From positions 1 to 64,000 of the forward strand of contig NZ_AVCK01000001.1 in the NCBI RefSeq assembly GCF_000747155.1: 64,000 bases of DNA, written 5' to 3'. This document shows, in pieces, positions 7,995 through 15,829 of the stretch. The notes below the pieces were generated by a model, which searched no databases, was not told the DNA's origin, and saw only the letters and a list, made by a program, of their open reading frames with translations. Positions within the stretch are counted from its first letter, which is position 1. Every line of letters begins with the position of its first letter. Source of the DNA: Arenimonas metalli CF5-1 (GTDB lineage: Bacteria > Pseudomonadota > Gammaproteobacteria > Xanthomonadales > Xanthomonadaceae). The translations under genes were made by a program, and so were the position numbers.

Positions 7995-9152
7995 ATGCGT
8001 CCGCGGCAGCTGGTGCTGGCGGCGGTGGTGGTGGCCGGCCTGGCCGGCGTGGCGTGGTGGCTGCTGGCACGCCAGGCCACCGGCGCGGTCGAAGAGGCCG
8101 GTCGCCTGCTGCCCGGGTTCGAGTCGCGGGTCGAGGCCATCGACGCCATCGAGGTGATCGGCGCCGGCGGCCAGCCGCTGGTCCGCATCGAAAAGCAGGA
8201 CGGCACCTGGGTGATGCCCGACCGCGACCGCTGGCCGGCCAACCAGCGTGAAGTGAGCCGCGCGCTGTTCCGGCTCGCCGGGGCCCGGCGCATCGAGCCC
8301 AAGACCCGCAATCCCGCGCTGCACGCGCGCCTCGGCGTCGAGGATGTCGCCGCGCCCGAAGCCAAGGGCGCCGAGCTGCGCCTGGCCGGTGGCGGGGATC
8401 CGGTGCGGCTGGTGATCGGCAACAACCATCCTTCGCTGGGCGGCAGCTACGTGCGCGTCGGCGACGACCCGCAGGCCTGGCTGCTCGACGAGGACATCGG
8501 CCCCGCGCGCGCGCCGGCCGACTGGCTCGACCGCCGCCTGCTCGACATCCCGCTGGCGCGCATCGAGGAAGTGCGCATCGCGCCGGCGGGCGCGCGCGCG
8601 TTCCGCCTCTCGCGGGTCGAGGATCGCTTCAGCCTCGACGGCCAGCCGCCGGCCGCGATGACCGATCCCGACGCCGGCAACGGCACGGCGGGCGTCACCG
8701 ACCAGTTGCCCTTCGACGACCTGGCCGTCGATGGCGGCACCGAAGCGACCCAGGTCGTGGACTTCATCGGCGTGGACGGCGTGGCCGTGCGCATCGCCGC
8801 CTGGCGCGACGAGCGCGGCACCTGGGCGCGGCTGTCGGCCACGTTCGACGAGGCGCGGGCGCTGGCGTGGTTCGAGCAGGCCGATGCCGCCAAGGCGGCG
8901 CAGGCCGCGGAGGACGCCAAGGCCGCCGACGCGGACGCCGACGCCGACCGCAACGACGCAAGTGCTCCCGAAGGCAGCGATGGCACGGCGTCCGGCGACG
9001 CCACGACGTCGCCCGCCGAACGCGTCGCCGCGCTTCGCTCCCGGGTAGATGCCTGGCAGGCCAGCTTCGAAGGCCGCCAGTTCCTGCTGCCGCCCTACAA
9101 GGCCGCGCCGCTGATGCGCAGCCGCAACGACTACCTGGCCGGCACCCGGTGA
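7995..9152 (+). CDS. DUF4340 domain-containing protein
   Basis: 385 residues. One N-terminal helix (about 5-25) acts as an anchor or uncleaved signal. Two repeated beta-rich modules of the DUF4340 type follow (IEVIGAGGQPLVRIEKQDGTW; EEVRIAPAGARAFRLSRVED). Residues ~296-335 are a low-complexity Ala/Asp/Lys segment, apparently a flexible linker. The gene follows the GldG-like gene by 3 nt and overlaps the next start. DUF4340 proteins accompany GldG-type ABC operons in many bacteria and are thought to act outside the cytoplasmic membrane; no activity is known. Confidence 0.8.
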   Translation: MRPRQLVLAAVVVAGLAGVAWWLLARQATGAVEEAGRLLPGFESRVEAIDAIEVIGAGGQPLVRIEKQDGTWVMPDRDRWPANQREVSRALFRLAGARRIEPKTRNPALHARLGVEDVAAPEAKGAELRLAGGGDPVRLVIGNNHPSLGGSYVRVGDDPQAWLLDEDIGPARAPADWLDRRLLDIPLARIEEVRIAPAGARAFRLSRVEDRFSLDGQPPAAMTDPDAGNGTAGVTDQLPFDDLAVDGGTEATQVVDFIGVDGVAVRIAAWRDERGTWARLSATFDEARALAWFEQADAAKAAQAAEDAKAADADADADRNDASAPEGSDGTASGDATTSPAERVAALRSRVDAWQASFEGRQFLLPPYKAAPLMRSRNDYLAGTR

Positions 9153-9505
9153 ACGCGCTGGCCCGCGGCCTCGCGGCGCTGGGCGCGGTCGCCTGCGCCG
9201 CGTCCGTGGGCCTGGGGGCCTACGCCAGCCATGGCCTCGAGGGGGCTGACGCCCGGCGCGCCGGGTTGGCCGCGCTGTTCCTTTTCGGCCACGGCCTCGC
9301 GCTCTTGCTGCTTGCCCCGCCGGCCACGTCCCGCGTGCGGCTCGTCGCGCTGGTGGCGCTTGCGCTGGGCGTGCTGCTGTTCTCCGGCAGCCTGCTCGGC
9401 GCGGTCTTCGCCGCCACCTCCACGGCCCTGGCGCCGGCCGGCGGCGTGCTGTTGATGCTGGCCTGGCTTACGCTGGCCGCCGACGCCCTTCGCACGCGAG
9501 CCTAG
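9149..9505 (+). CDS. DUF423 family small membrane protein
   Basis: 118 residues from a GTG at 9149 that overlaps the DUF4340 stop (GTGA). The opening LAALGAVACAASVGLGAYAS and the AYASHGL motif are characteristic of DUF423/YgdD-type proteins, which have about four membrane helices and about 120 residues, as here. Function unknown. It ends the ABC operon or bridges to alkA, which starts 2 nt after its stop. Confidence 0.8.
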   Translation: MNALARGLAALGAVACAASVGLGAYASHGLEGADARRAGLAALFLFGHGLALLLLAPPATSRVRLVALVALALGVLLFSGSLLGAVFAATSTALAPAGGVLLMLAWLTLAADALRTRA

Positions 9506-9507
9506 CC

Positions 9508-10182
9508 ATGCCACGCCACCCGCGCGGTTTCGACCTCGATGCCGCCGCCGCGCACCTGCGGCGGCGCGACCGCAAGCTCGGCCGCTGGATCGACCGCATC
9601 GGCCCGCTCGACGTCGCCGCGCGCTGGCGCAAGCCCTTCGACACCACGGATGCGCTGGCCCGCGCCATCCTCTACCAGCAGCTCTCGGGCAATGCCGCCG
9701 CCACCATCGTCGGCCGGGTCGAAGTCGCCATCGGCGCGAAGAAGCTGCACGCCGACACGCTGGGCCGCATCGACGACCCGACGCTGCGCGCCTGCGGCGT
9801 CTCCGGCAACAAGACCCTGGCCCTGCGCGACCTCGCCGCGCGCGACGCCCGCGGCGAGATCCCGACCTCGCGCGAAATGGCGTCGATGGACGACGCCGCC
9901 ATCATCGAACGCCTCACCGCCGTGCGCGGCATCGGCCGCTGGACGGTCGAGATGATGCTGATGTTCAGCCTGGGCCGCCCCGACGTGCTCCCCGTCGACG
10001 ACCTTGGCGTGCGCAAGGGCGCGCAGCTGCTCGACAAGCTCGACGAGATGCCCAAGCCCAAGGTGCTCGCCGAACGCGGCGAACCCTGGGGCCCGTACCG
10101 CACGCTAGCCGCGCTCTACCTCTGGCGCATCGTCGACGCCACCACCCCCGCCAAGCCCCCCGTCAAACGCTCCCAAGACTGA
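9508..10182 (+). CDS. alkA: DNA-3-methyladenine glycosylase II (AlkA-like, HhH-GPD)
   Basis: 224 residues. The helix-hairpin-helix LTAVRGIGRWTVEMML (about 136-151) is followed by the Gly/Pro-Asp segment PVDDLGVRKG with the catalytic Asp at 164/165, the hallmark of HhH-GPD glycosylases. It lacks the N-terminal TBP-like domain of E. coli AlkA (282 aa), so it is a short AlkA-type enzyme like those of other xanthomonads. It removes alkylated purines as the first step of base excision repair. It sits 2 nt after the DUF423 gene. A giant palindrome (10187-10658) starts 4 nt after its stop. Confidence 0.85.
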   Translation: MPRHPRGFDLDAAAAHLRRRDRKLGRWIDRIGPLDVAARWRKPFDTTDALARAILYQQLSGNAAATIVGRVEVAIGAKKLHADTLGRIDDPTLRACGVSGNKTLALRDLAARDARGEIPTSREMASMDDAAIIERLTAVRGIGRWTVEMMLMFSLGRPDVLPVDDLGVRKGAQLLDKLDEMPKPKVLAERGEPWGPYRTLAALYLWRIVDATTPAKPPVKRSQD

Positions 10183-10186
10183 CGTT

Positions 10187-10658
10187 GGCGTGCGCGGGGC
10201 GCACGACACGTGACTTCGCGGCAGCGCCGCCGCCCGCATCACTAGTCCTTCTGCCCGCCGTCTTGCTAGCGCCATCCCTGGCAGCAAACGTCGGCCGTTA
10301 CGGGCTTCCTGCCCTTCACTTCAGAAGGACTAGTGATGCGTGCGACGTCGCCCCGGAAGCCGGTCGCACACCGGAAAGAGGTCAAAAGCGCAAAGCGCGC
10401 CGCACACCCATCGTGACCGCGGCGACCCGGTCGCCGCGGTGTGCTTTGGCTTCTGCTTTCTGCACTTGACCTCCTTCCGGCGTGCGACCGGCTTCCGGGG
10501 CGACGTCGCCCACAGACATAGGTCTGCGGAAGTGGAGGCAGGATGCCGGAACGGCCGGCATCAGTGGTCAGGATGACGCTCCTGAGTCGGGCCGCAGACC
10601 TATGTCTGTGGGCGGCGGCGCTGCCGCGAAGTCACGTGTCGTGCGCCCCGCGCACGCC
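10187..10658. repeat. Giant palindromic element, family A, copy 1
   Basis: A 472-nt structured repeat with a symmetric plan. Outer arms 10187-10235 and 10610-10658 are a perfect 49-bp inverted repeat. A left side hairpin has a 17-bp stem (10236-10252 with 10323-10339) enclosing a 70-nt block (10253-10322). A right side hairpin has an 18-bp stem (10511-10528 with 10593-10610) enclosing a 64-nt block (10529-10592). Between them a central imperfect inverted repeat (10340-10510) begins and ends with GACGTCG-containing sequence and carries an inner ACCGCGGCGAC hairpin. Short open frames here follow the repeat, not protein constraint. A related copy lies at 19884-20346 in the opposite block order. 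Family name is mine; function unknown. Confidence 0.85.
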
Positions 10659-11444
10659 GTGCCAGCGCCAGTGCCAGGGTTCGTAGACGATGCCGTGCGG
10701 GTTGCCGCGCGGGTAGCTCATGCGGAAGCCGAAGTCGCCGGCGCGGCGGTGCAGCCAGGCGAAGGCCGGCGTGGCTTCGAAGGATTCCTCGGCGGGCGGC
10801 TCGCCGGGCGTGCCGATGTCGATGGCGCAGCCGCCGTGGTGCTCGCTGAAGCCCGGGGCCGCGTTGACGGCCAGGACTTGCGGCAGGGTGAGGCCGCGCG
10901 CGAGCTTCCGCTCGAAGATGCCGAGCTGGTAGGCGTGGCTGCGGTAGCCGGAGATCGCCTCGAGCGCGATGTCGTCGGCGCGTGCCGCGGTGCGCATGCG
11001 GCGCCAGGCGCGCGCGGCGGGGTCGAGCAGCCAGAGCGGGCGGCGGTAGCGGTCGTGGCCGGCGAATTCCAGGCGCGCCGGTTCGGCGACCAGCGGCAGG
11101 CCGACGGCGTCGCCGTAGCTCTCGTCCAGGCCGAGCGCGTGCAGGTGCGCGAGCAGGCCGTCGAGCGGCAGTTCGAAGGGGCGGCCGGCGCGCTCGTGCG
11201 GCGCGGACAGCGCGGCGAGGATGTCGGCCAGGCCGGGCTCGCGCGCCAGTTGTGGCACCAGCGCGGTGAAGCGCCCGTTGCCGGTGGTGGCCAGGAAGCG
11301 GCCGTCGCGCTTGCGGCGCAGCAGCCAGGGCGCCTGCGCCAGCGCGCGGGCGTCGGCGTTGGCGCGCGCGCGGTCGCGCAGCAGCCGCGAGGGCAGGGCT
11401 TCGATCAGGTCGCTGTTGACGAGGTGCCAGTCGAGGGCGTGCAT
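10632..11444 (-). CDS. M15-family peptidase (VanY-like D-alanyl-D-alanine carboxypeptidase)
   Basis: 270 residues from ATG at 11444. The C-terminal half carries the M15B zinc motif SEHHGGCAID (200-209; His202 and Asp209) and the third ligand His258 in YEPWHWR, plus an SGYRSHAYQ motif near 165-173. The N-terminal ~150 residues are a family-typical extension. No signal peptide is evident, which is unusual for a peptidoglycan-trimming enzyme, so a cytoplasmic or non-classical location is possible. The last nine codons are encoded by the right arm of the giant palindrome, so the C-terminus may have been replaced by insertion. A TAAGCT box lies 6 nt before the ATG. Confidence 0.83.
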   Translation of the reverse strand: MHALDWHLVNSDLIEALPSRLLRDRARANADARALAQAPWLLRRKRDGRFLATTGNGRFTALVPQLAREPGLADILAALSAPHERAGRPFELPLDGLLAHLHALGLDESYGDAVGLPLVAEPARLEFAGHDRYRRPLWLLDPAARAWRRMRTAARADDIALEAISGYRSHAYQLGIFERKLARGLTLPQVLAVNAAPGFSEHHGGCAIDIGTPGEPPAEESFEATPAFAWLHRRAGDFGFRMSYPRGNPHGIVYEPWHWRWHGVRGAHDT

Positions 11445-11450
11445 GCGGCC

Positions 11451-11456
11451 AGCTTA
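11451..11456 (-). promoter_or_regulatory. -10 box of a probable leaderless transcript (M15 peptidase)
   Basis: On the minus strand TAAGCT is followed by GGCCGC and then the ATG at 11444, giving the same 6-nt spacing seen at three other genes in this window. No Shine-Dalgarno sequence and no good -35 hexamer are visible. Inferred. Confidence 0.35.
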
Positions 11457-11475
11457 GCGGGCGGGCGCGGGGGCG

Positions 11476-12006
11476 TCACGCCGCCGCGCGGCGCAGGATG
11501 TCGAGCACGGCCTGCGGGTGCGTGAGGCTGAGCAGCCAGAGCCGCCCGTCGGCATGCGGCAGGCACAGCACGCGGGCAGGATCGGTCACCAGGCAGAAGG
11601 CCGCGCGCTTGTCGCGCAGGCGGAAATGGCCGGCGTGCAGGCCGGGCACGGCGAAGCCGTTGGTCTTGAGCGCCGGCTTGAGTTCGGTGTGTTCACGCAG
11701 GTCGACCACCCGCGCCGCGGCGAGGTCGAACTCCGTCAGCGCGGCCTGGCGCGTGTACCAGGTCGCCTTCACCCGCAGGTGCCTGCCGTCGAAGGCGGCC
11801 TCGCGCCGCCACATCGGCAGCACGATGGCGAGCGAGACCGCCGCGGCGCCGGCCTGCACCAGCAGCATCATCGCGGGCGAAATCTTTTCGGCGCTGACCT
11901 GCAGCACCACGCCCACCGCGATCGCGATCGGCAGCAGCGCGCCGACCAGCACGGCGAACAGGATGGGCGGCTTGCCGAGCGGCGGCAGGGCGAGGCGTCG
12001 GAACAT
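11476..12006 (-). CDS. Bacterial PH-domain-like membrane protein
   Basis: 176 residues from ATG at 12006, with GGAGAA about 9 nt upstream. Two hydrophobic helices (about 14-38 and 44-65) are followed by a compact beta-rich domain containing YTRQAALTEFDLAAARVVDL and FCLVTDPARVLCLPHADG, then a helix ending at the C-terminus. This two-helix plus PH-like layout is common in bacterial PH-domain proteins of unknown role. It is downstream of the hydrolase on the same strand with a 25-nt gap. Family call moderate; function unknown. Confidence 0.6.
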   Translation of the reverse strand: MFRRLALPPLGKPPILFAVLVGALLPIAIAVGVVLQVSAEKISPAMMLLVQAGAAAVSLAIVLPMWRREAAFDGRHLRVKATWYTRQAALTEFDLAAARVVDLREHTELKPALKTNGFAVPGLHAGHFRLRDKRAAFCLVTDPARVLCLPHADGRLWLLSLTHPQAVLDILRRAAA

Positions 12007-12031
12007 GGCGGGTTCTCCGGGCGGGCGGCGA

Positions 12032-13432
12032 TCAGGGCGGGCCGCGGGATTCGCGGGCGTGGATCCAGGCGGCGATGTCGAGGATGACGGTGGTGTCGAC
12101 CGGCACGGGCGTGAAGTACTCGCGCGAGCCGGCGGGACCGCTGCCGGGCATCAGGAAATGGTTGAGCGCGGGGTACTCGCGGAAGCTGACGTCCTCGCGG
12201 CCGGCCAGTGCCGCGCGCCAGCGCGCGAGGTCGTCGCTGGCCGTCACCTGGTAGTCGCGGCCGCCCTGGATGAAAAGCATCGGCAGCGGCAGCGCGCGGG
12301 CCGTCTGCTGCGCGTCGTAGCGGCCCAGGTGCCGCCAGTAGGCCGGCGGGATGCGCAGCATCGGGTCGGTGGGTTCGGGACCGCCGGCCAGCATGGCGTC
12401 GATCTCGTCGCGCTGGCGTTCGGCGTGCGCCACCGAGACCTGCTCGAGTTCGGTGACCGCGCCGTCGGCTTCGGCCAGGTAGCGCACCTGCGCGGCGATA
12501 GCGTGGTGGAAGGGGCGCGCCAGCGCCGACAGCATCACCAGGCCATCGGCATCCGGCGCGCGTGCGGCGATGCGCGGCGCCAGCAGGCCGCCCAGGCTGT
12601 GGCCGGCGATGAAGAGGCGGCCGCGGTCGATGCCGGGCTGGCGCGCCAGCAGCGCCACCGCGGCGACCGCGTCGTTGACGCTGGCGTCGTCGGCGTTGGA
12701 TTGCGGGCCCAGGCTGCGTCGCTGGGCCAGCGGGCGCTTGTCGTAGCGCAGCGAGGCGATGCCCAGGTGCGCCAGCCCGTTGGCGAGGTCGCGGAAGGGC
12801 TTGTTCGGCCCGATGCTCGCGTCGCGGTCGACCAGGCCGCTGCCGTGCACCAGCACCACGGCCGGGAAGGGGCCGGTTCCCGCCGGCAGCGTCAGCACGC
12901 CGGGCAGGTCGCCGACCAGGATCGGATGGGCGCGGATCTCCGATTCGCCGACCAGCAGTTCGCCGATGGCCTCGGCGCCGGTGACCAGTCGCAGCGCCAG
13001 CACGCGCGCGCTGCCGTCGACCCGCAACTGGGCCTGCACCGTGTCGCGCTCGAACTGCAGGTTCGCGGCGAACACACGGCGGCCGCCCGCCACGCGGGGC
13101 TGGCTGGCGCCGAGGTTCTGCAGCGCGCCGTGTCGTGCGGTTTCGCCGGACCACTGCATGCGCAGCCGGTTCGCGCTCGAGCGCAGCGCGGCCTCCGGGT
13201 CGCGGAGGGCGGCCTCGTCCGGCGCCATCAGGCGGGCGGCGTCCTCGAACCGATCGGCGGCCAGGTGGGCGAGGAAGGCGTCGGCCGCGGCGGCGCGCCG
13301 GGCGTCACCGGCCTCCTGCGCCAGCGTGGGCAGGGCGAGCAGCGCGGCCAGCACCGCGGCGAATCGCGAGCCCCGGCGTCCGGGCGCAGGCGCGGCTGCG
13401 CGGGGCAAGGTCGGCGAGGCGGGCGCGGTCAC
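12032..13432 (-). CDS. Exported alpha/beta hydrolase with N-terminal DUF3887-like domain
   Basis: 466 residues from GTG at 13432; no ATG precedes the hydrophobic segment. A signal peptide with a long basic lead ends near residue 40 (AALLALPTLAQEA). Residues ~45-150 resemble the DUF3887/NTF2-like module often found before hydrolases, and ~175-460 form the alpha/beta hydrolase. The oxyanion VLVHGSG is followed by nucleophile Ser279 in GHSLGG, acid Asp393 in GGRDYQV and His425 in ALNHFLM, a complete triad. Substrate unknown; the layout matches secreted serine esterases/peptidases. It is the last gene of the SPFH operon, 7 nt after the RHH gene. Confidence 0.8.
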   Translation of the reverse strand: MTAPASPTLPRAAAPAPGRRGSRFAAVLAALLALPTLAQEAGDARRAAAADAFLAHLAADRFEDAARLMAPDEAALRDPEAALRSSANRLRMQWSGETARHGALQNLGASQPRVAGGRRVFAANLQFERDTVQAQLRVDGSARVLALRLVTGAEAIGELLVGESEIRAHPILVGDLPGVLTLPAGTGPFPAVVLVHGSGLVDRDASIGPNKPFRDLANGLAHLGIASLRYDKRPLAQRRSLGPQSNADDASVNDAVAAVALLARQPGIDRGRLFIAGHSLGGLLAPRIAARAPDADGLVMLSALARPFHHAIAAQVRYLAEADGAVTELEQVSVAHAERQRDEIDAMLAGGPEPTDPMLRIPPAYWRHLGRYDAQQTARALPLPMLFIQGGRDYQVTASDDLARWRAALAGREDVSFREYPALNHFLMPGSGPAGSREYFTPVPVDTTVILDIAAWIHARESRGPP

Positions 13433-13439
13433 GACGCGC

Positions 13440-13622
13440 TCAGCCCGCCGCAGGCGGTTCGTCGTCGCCGGGCGCTTTCAGGCGCCCGGCCTTGCGCAGG
13501 GCGTCGCGCAGCAGGTATTCGATCTGGGCGTTCACCGAGCGCAGTTCGTCGTCGGCCCAGCGCTGGAGCGCATCCAGCACCTCGGCGTTCATGCGCAGCG
13601 GGTAGGCCTTCTTCTCCGCCAC
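13440..13622 (-). CDS. Arc-type ribbon-helix-helix DNA-binding protein
   Basis: 60 residues from GTG at 13622. Strand [12 protein letters not shown] followed by helix [31 protein letters not shown] matches the ribbon-helix-helix fold, in which two chains pair their strands to enter the DNA major groove. The C-terminal tail is acidic and Pro-rich. It sits between the small membrane protein gene (3 nt) and the hydrolase gene in the SPFH operon. No toxin gene is adjacent. A 7-bp AT-rich palindrome overlapping the operon promoter (14740-14758) is a natural operator candidate, but this is inference. Confidence 0.8.
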   Translation of the reverse strand: MAEKKAYPLRMNAEVLDALQRWADDELRSVNAQIEYLLRDALRKAGRLKAPGDDEPPAAG

Positions 13623-13625
13623 GAT

Positions 13626-13850
13626 CTATCCCCGCATCACCAGGATCGCCGCGCCCGGCGCGGCGACCGCGCCGGCGACCGCCAGTGCGCGGAAGCCGAC
13701 GCTGCGGCGAAGCCGGTCGGGGTCGGCCGCGTCCTCGAGCTGGCGCGGCCGCCAGAGCCCGGTAACCAGCACCAGGCCCAGGCCCAGCCCGGGCAGGGCG
13801 GTGAGCAGCAGGGCGATGCCGACCAGCAGCCAGCCGTCCATGCCGCCCAT
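13626..13850 (-). CDS. Small two-helix membrane protein
   Basis: 74 residues from ATG at 13850, overlapping the stop of the SPFH gene by one base (TGATG), so translation is probably coupled. Helix 1 (about 6-30, LLVGIALLLTALPGLGLGLVLV) and helix 2 (about 52-70) are separated by a charged Arg/Asp loop. I do not recognise a named family. Position suggests it partners the SPFH protein in the membrane. Confidence 0.65.
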   Translation of the reverse strand: MGGMDGWLLVGIALLLTALPGLGLGLVLVTGLWRPRQLEDAADPDRLRRSVGFRALAVAGAVAAPGAAILVMRG

Positions 13851-14713
13851 CAGTAGATCGAACCGGCGTTGACGACCGGCTGGGTGCCGCGCTCGGAGCA
13901 CAGCACCACCAGCAGGTTGCTCACCATGGTGGCGCGGCGCTCGGCGTCGAGGTCGACCACCTTGCGCGCGGCCAGCTGCTCGAGCGCCATTTCCACCATG
14001 CTCACCGCGCCTTCGACGATGCGGGTGCGGGCGGCGATGATGGCGCCGGCCTGCTGGCGCTGCAGCATGGCCTGGGCGATTTCCGGCGCGTAGGCGAGGT
14101 GGCTGATGCGCGCTTCGCCGACCGTGACGCCGGCCTGGGCCAGGCGCTCCTGGATTTCCTCGGTCAGGTGCCTGGCGATCTCGGCGGCGTGGCTGCGCAG
14201 CGAGATCTTGCCGTCCTCGTGCTGGTCGTAGGGGTAGCTGGTGGCCATCGCGCGCAGCGCGGCCTCGGACTGGATGTGCACGAAGCTCTCGTAGTCATCC
14301 ACGTTGTAGATCGCCTCGGCCGAATCCACCACCTGCCAGACCACCACCGCGCCGATCTCGATCGGGCTGCCGTCGAGGTCGTTGACCTTGAGCTTGCCGG
14401 ACTCGAAGTTGCGCACGCGCAGCGACACCTTCTTCACCGAGAAGAACGGGTTGTTCCAGCGCAGGCCCTGGTCCTTGCAGGTGCCGACGTACTTGCCGAA
14501 CAGGCTCAGCACCGCGGCCTGGTTCGGCTCGACCATGTAGAAGCCGAACAGCAGAAAGAACTCGAGGACGCCCAGCGCCACGCCCGTAGCGATGAACAGG
14601 CCGTCCTGGTCGCGCAGGCCGAGGATGAACAGCGCCGCCGTGCCCGCCATGGCCACCAGCAGGCCGAGCACGAAGGGGATGCCGGGGATGGAACTGACGC
14701 TCTGCTCTTTCAT
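13850..14713 (-). CDS. SPFH/Band 7 domain protein
   Basis: 287 residues from ATG at 14713, chosen because GGGAGA lies 6 nt upstream and the promoter lies just beyond; a longer in-frame start would fall outside it. Two hydrophobic helices (about 12-32 and 37-58) precede the Band 7 domain, with [21 protein letters not shown] at its start and [28 protein letters not shown] and [21 protein letters not shown] later. SPFH proteins form oligomeric scaffolds in membranes and affect protease access and lipid domains. It is first in an operon of small membrane protein, RHH regulator and hydrolase. Confidence 0.88.
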   Translation of the reverse strand: MKEQSVSSIPGIPFVLGLLVAMAGTAALFILGLRDQDGLFIATGVALGVLEFFLLFGFYMVEPNQAAVLSLFGKYVGTCKDQGLRWNNPFFSVKKVSLRVRNFESGKLKVNDLDGSPIEIGAVVVWQVVDSAEAIYNVDDYESFVHIQSEAALRAMATSYPYDQHEDGKISLRSHAAEIARHLTEEIQERLAQAGVTVGEARISHLAYAPEIAQAMLQRQQAGAIIAARTRIVEGAVSMVEMALEQLAARKVVDLDAERRATMVSNLLVVLCSERGTQPVVNAGSIY

Positions 14714-14738
14714 GGGGACTCTCCCGTGGACTGCGGTC

Positions 14739-14766
14739 AAGATATCAAAAAGATATCTATTTGCAA
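14739..14766 (-). promoter_or_regulatory. Promoter with overlapping AT-rich palindrome upstream of the SPFH operon
   Basis: On the minus strand TTGCAA (14766-14761) and TATCTT (14744-14739) are 16 bp apart, a plausible sigma-70 promoter. The palindrome AGATATC-5 bp-GATATCT (14740-14758) covers the -10 and spacer. Such an A/T-only stretch is rare in this GC-rich window. A repressor bound there would block polymerase; the RHH protein encoded in the same operon is the obvious candidate. No binding evidence exists. Confidence 0.55.
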
Positions 14767-14815
14767 TGTGCCGGACGAGGGCCTGCCCGATGGGGCAGGA
14801 ACCCCGCCGGATCAA

Positions 14816-15721
14816 TCACTTGGCCTTGGATTCGATCCGGAAGCGGATGACGGGCGAGGGCAGCTGTTCACTGGCGACGGTCAGGCTGCGGCCGTCGAGG
14901 GAGAAGGCGATGGCCTCCGCCTGGGGCAGCCAGGGCAGGGTGAGGTGGGGCAGTTTCCCGGCCAGGCCGGGACCCCAGTCGCCGTCGCGGCCGCGCACCA
15001 CGAAATGGATGGCGCGGTAGTTGAGCACCGCCAGCACGCGGCCATTCGGGCTCAGGTCGGCCGCGGTGATCTGCGCGCGGTAGCGGCCGTAGATGGGGCT
15101 GCGGCCGAGGTCGCTGGCGTCGGGCTGCTCGATGCCGGGCAGGGTGCCGATCAGTTCCGCCACCTGCTCCTCGTCGGCGGGGCCCAGGCGCACGCGGAAC
15201 AGCTCGGCCGGCACGCGCTTCTTCGAGACCAGCAGCACTTCGCCGCGCACCGCATCCACCGCCACCGCCTCGCAGTCGCGCGGGCCGTCGGGCCAGCGGA
15301 AGTGCTGGGTCCACGCCAGCGTGGCGGGCCTGGACAGGTCGGTGGGTTCCTCGAAGACGTGCAGGGACAGCGTGCGGCGGATGCCGCCGTTGTCGCCGGT
15401 GTCGGCCACCATCAGGTAATCGCGGCCGTCGCGGTGGAAGGAGGCCATGTCCTCCCAGTCGAGGTTCGGCGCGCCCGGCGTGGCGACGGTGGCCTGAAGG
15501 CGGCCGCGCTCGTCGACCAGGTGCAGCCCGGCGGTGTTGCCGCTGTCGTTGTGCGCCCAGAAGAGGCCGGGATGCCGGCGGGCCGCGGCGAGGCCGCTGA
15601 TTTCGTCGATGGCGGCTTCGGTGACCAGCCCCATCGCCTCGGGTTCGCCCCAGCGCGCGCCCAGCGCGACCACGGGAACCAGCAACATCAGGGCGGTGGC
15701 GGCGGTGCGTACGGAGGACAT
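14816..15721 (-). CDS. Secreted beta-propeller protein of unknown function
   Basis: 301 residues from ATG at 15721. A signal peptide (about 1-22, TAATALMLLVPVVALGA) is followed by repeated beta-strand motifs typical of six-bladed propellers of the SdiA-regulated/phytase-like type: EISGLAAARRHPGLFWAHND, DWEDMASF, YLMVADTGDN, RDCEAVAVD, LLVSKK and PQAEAIAFSLDG. Acidic residues recur at equivalent blade positions and could bind calcium or a ligand. It is divergent from purT. No enzymatic motif can be assigned. Confidence 0.65.
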   Translation of the reverse strand: MSSVRTAATALMLLVPVVALGARWGEPEAMGLVTEAAIDEISGLAAARRHPGLFWAHNDSGNTAGLHLVDERGRLQATVATPGAPNLDWEDMASFHRDGRDYLMVADTGDNGGIRRTLSLHVFEEPTDLSRPATLAWTQHFRWPDGPRDCEAVAVDAVRGEVLLVSKKRVPAELFRVRLGPADEEQVAELIGTLPGIEQPDASDLGRSPIYGRYRAQITAADLSPNGRVLAVLNYRAIHFVVRGRDGDWGPGLAGKLPHLTLPWLPQAEAIAFSLDGRSLTVASEQLPSPVIRFRIESKAK

Positions 15722-15829
15722 GCAGGGCCCGGGCGGTGAGCACGAAGCATGCCAGAAACCCCCTTTGGGAGGGACTGAACTCCCTCACACGGATACAATT
15801 CCGGTCTCCCTGCTGGAAGCCCCTCCGCC

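Noticed and set aside
10185-10576. Small open frames in element A1
   Set aside because: Similar frames recur in element A2 only because the DNA repeats; codon positions show no protein-type constraint and the frames cross hairpin arms.
10187-10658. Element A1 as an integron attC or an IS with terminal repeats
   Set aside because: No integrase or transposase frame is inside, arms are far longer than IS ends, and no flanking direct repeats are evident.
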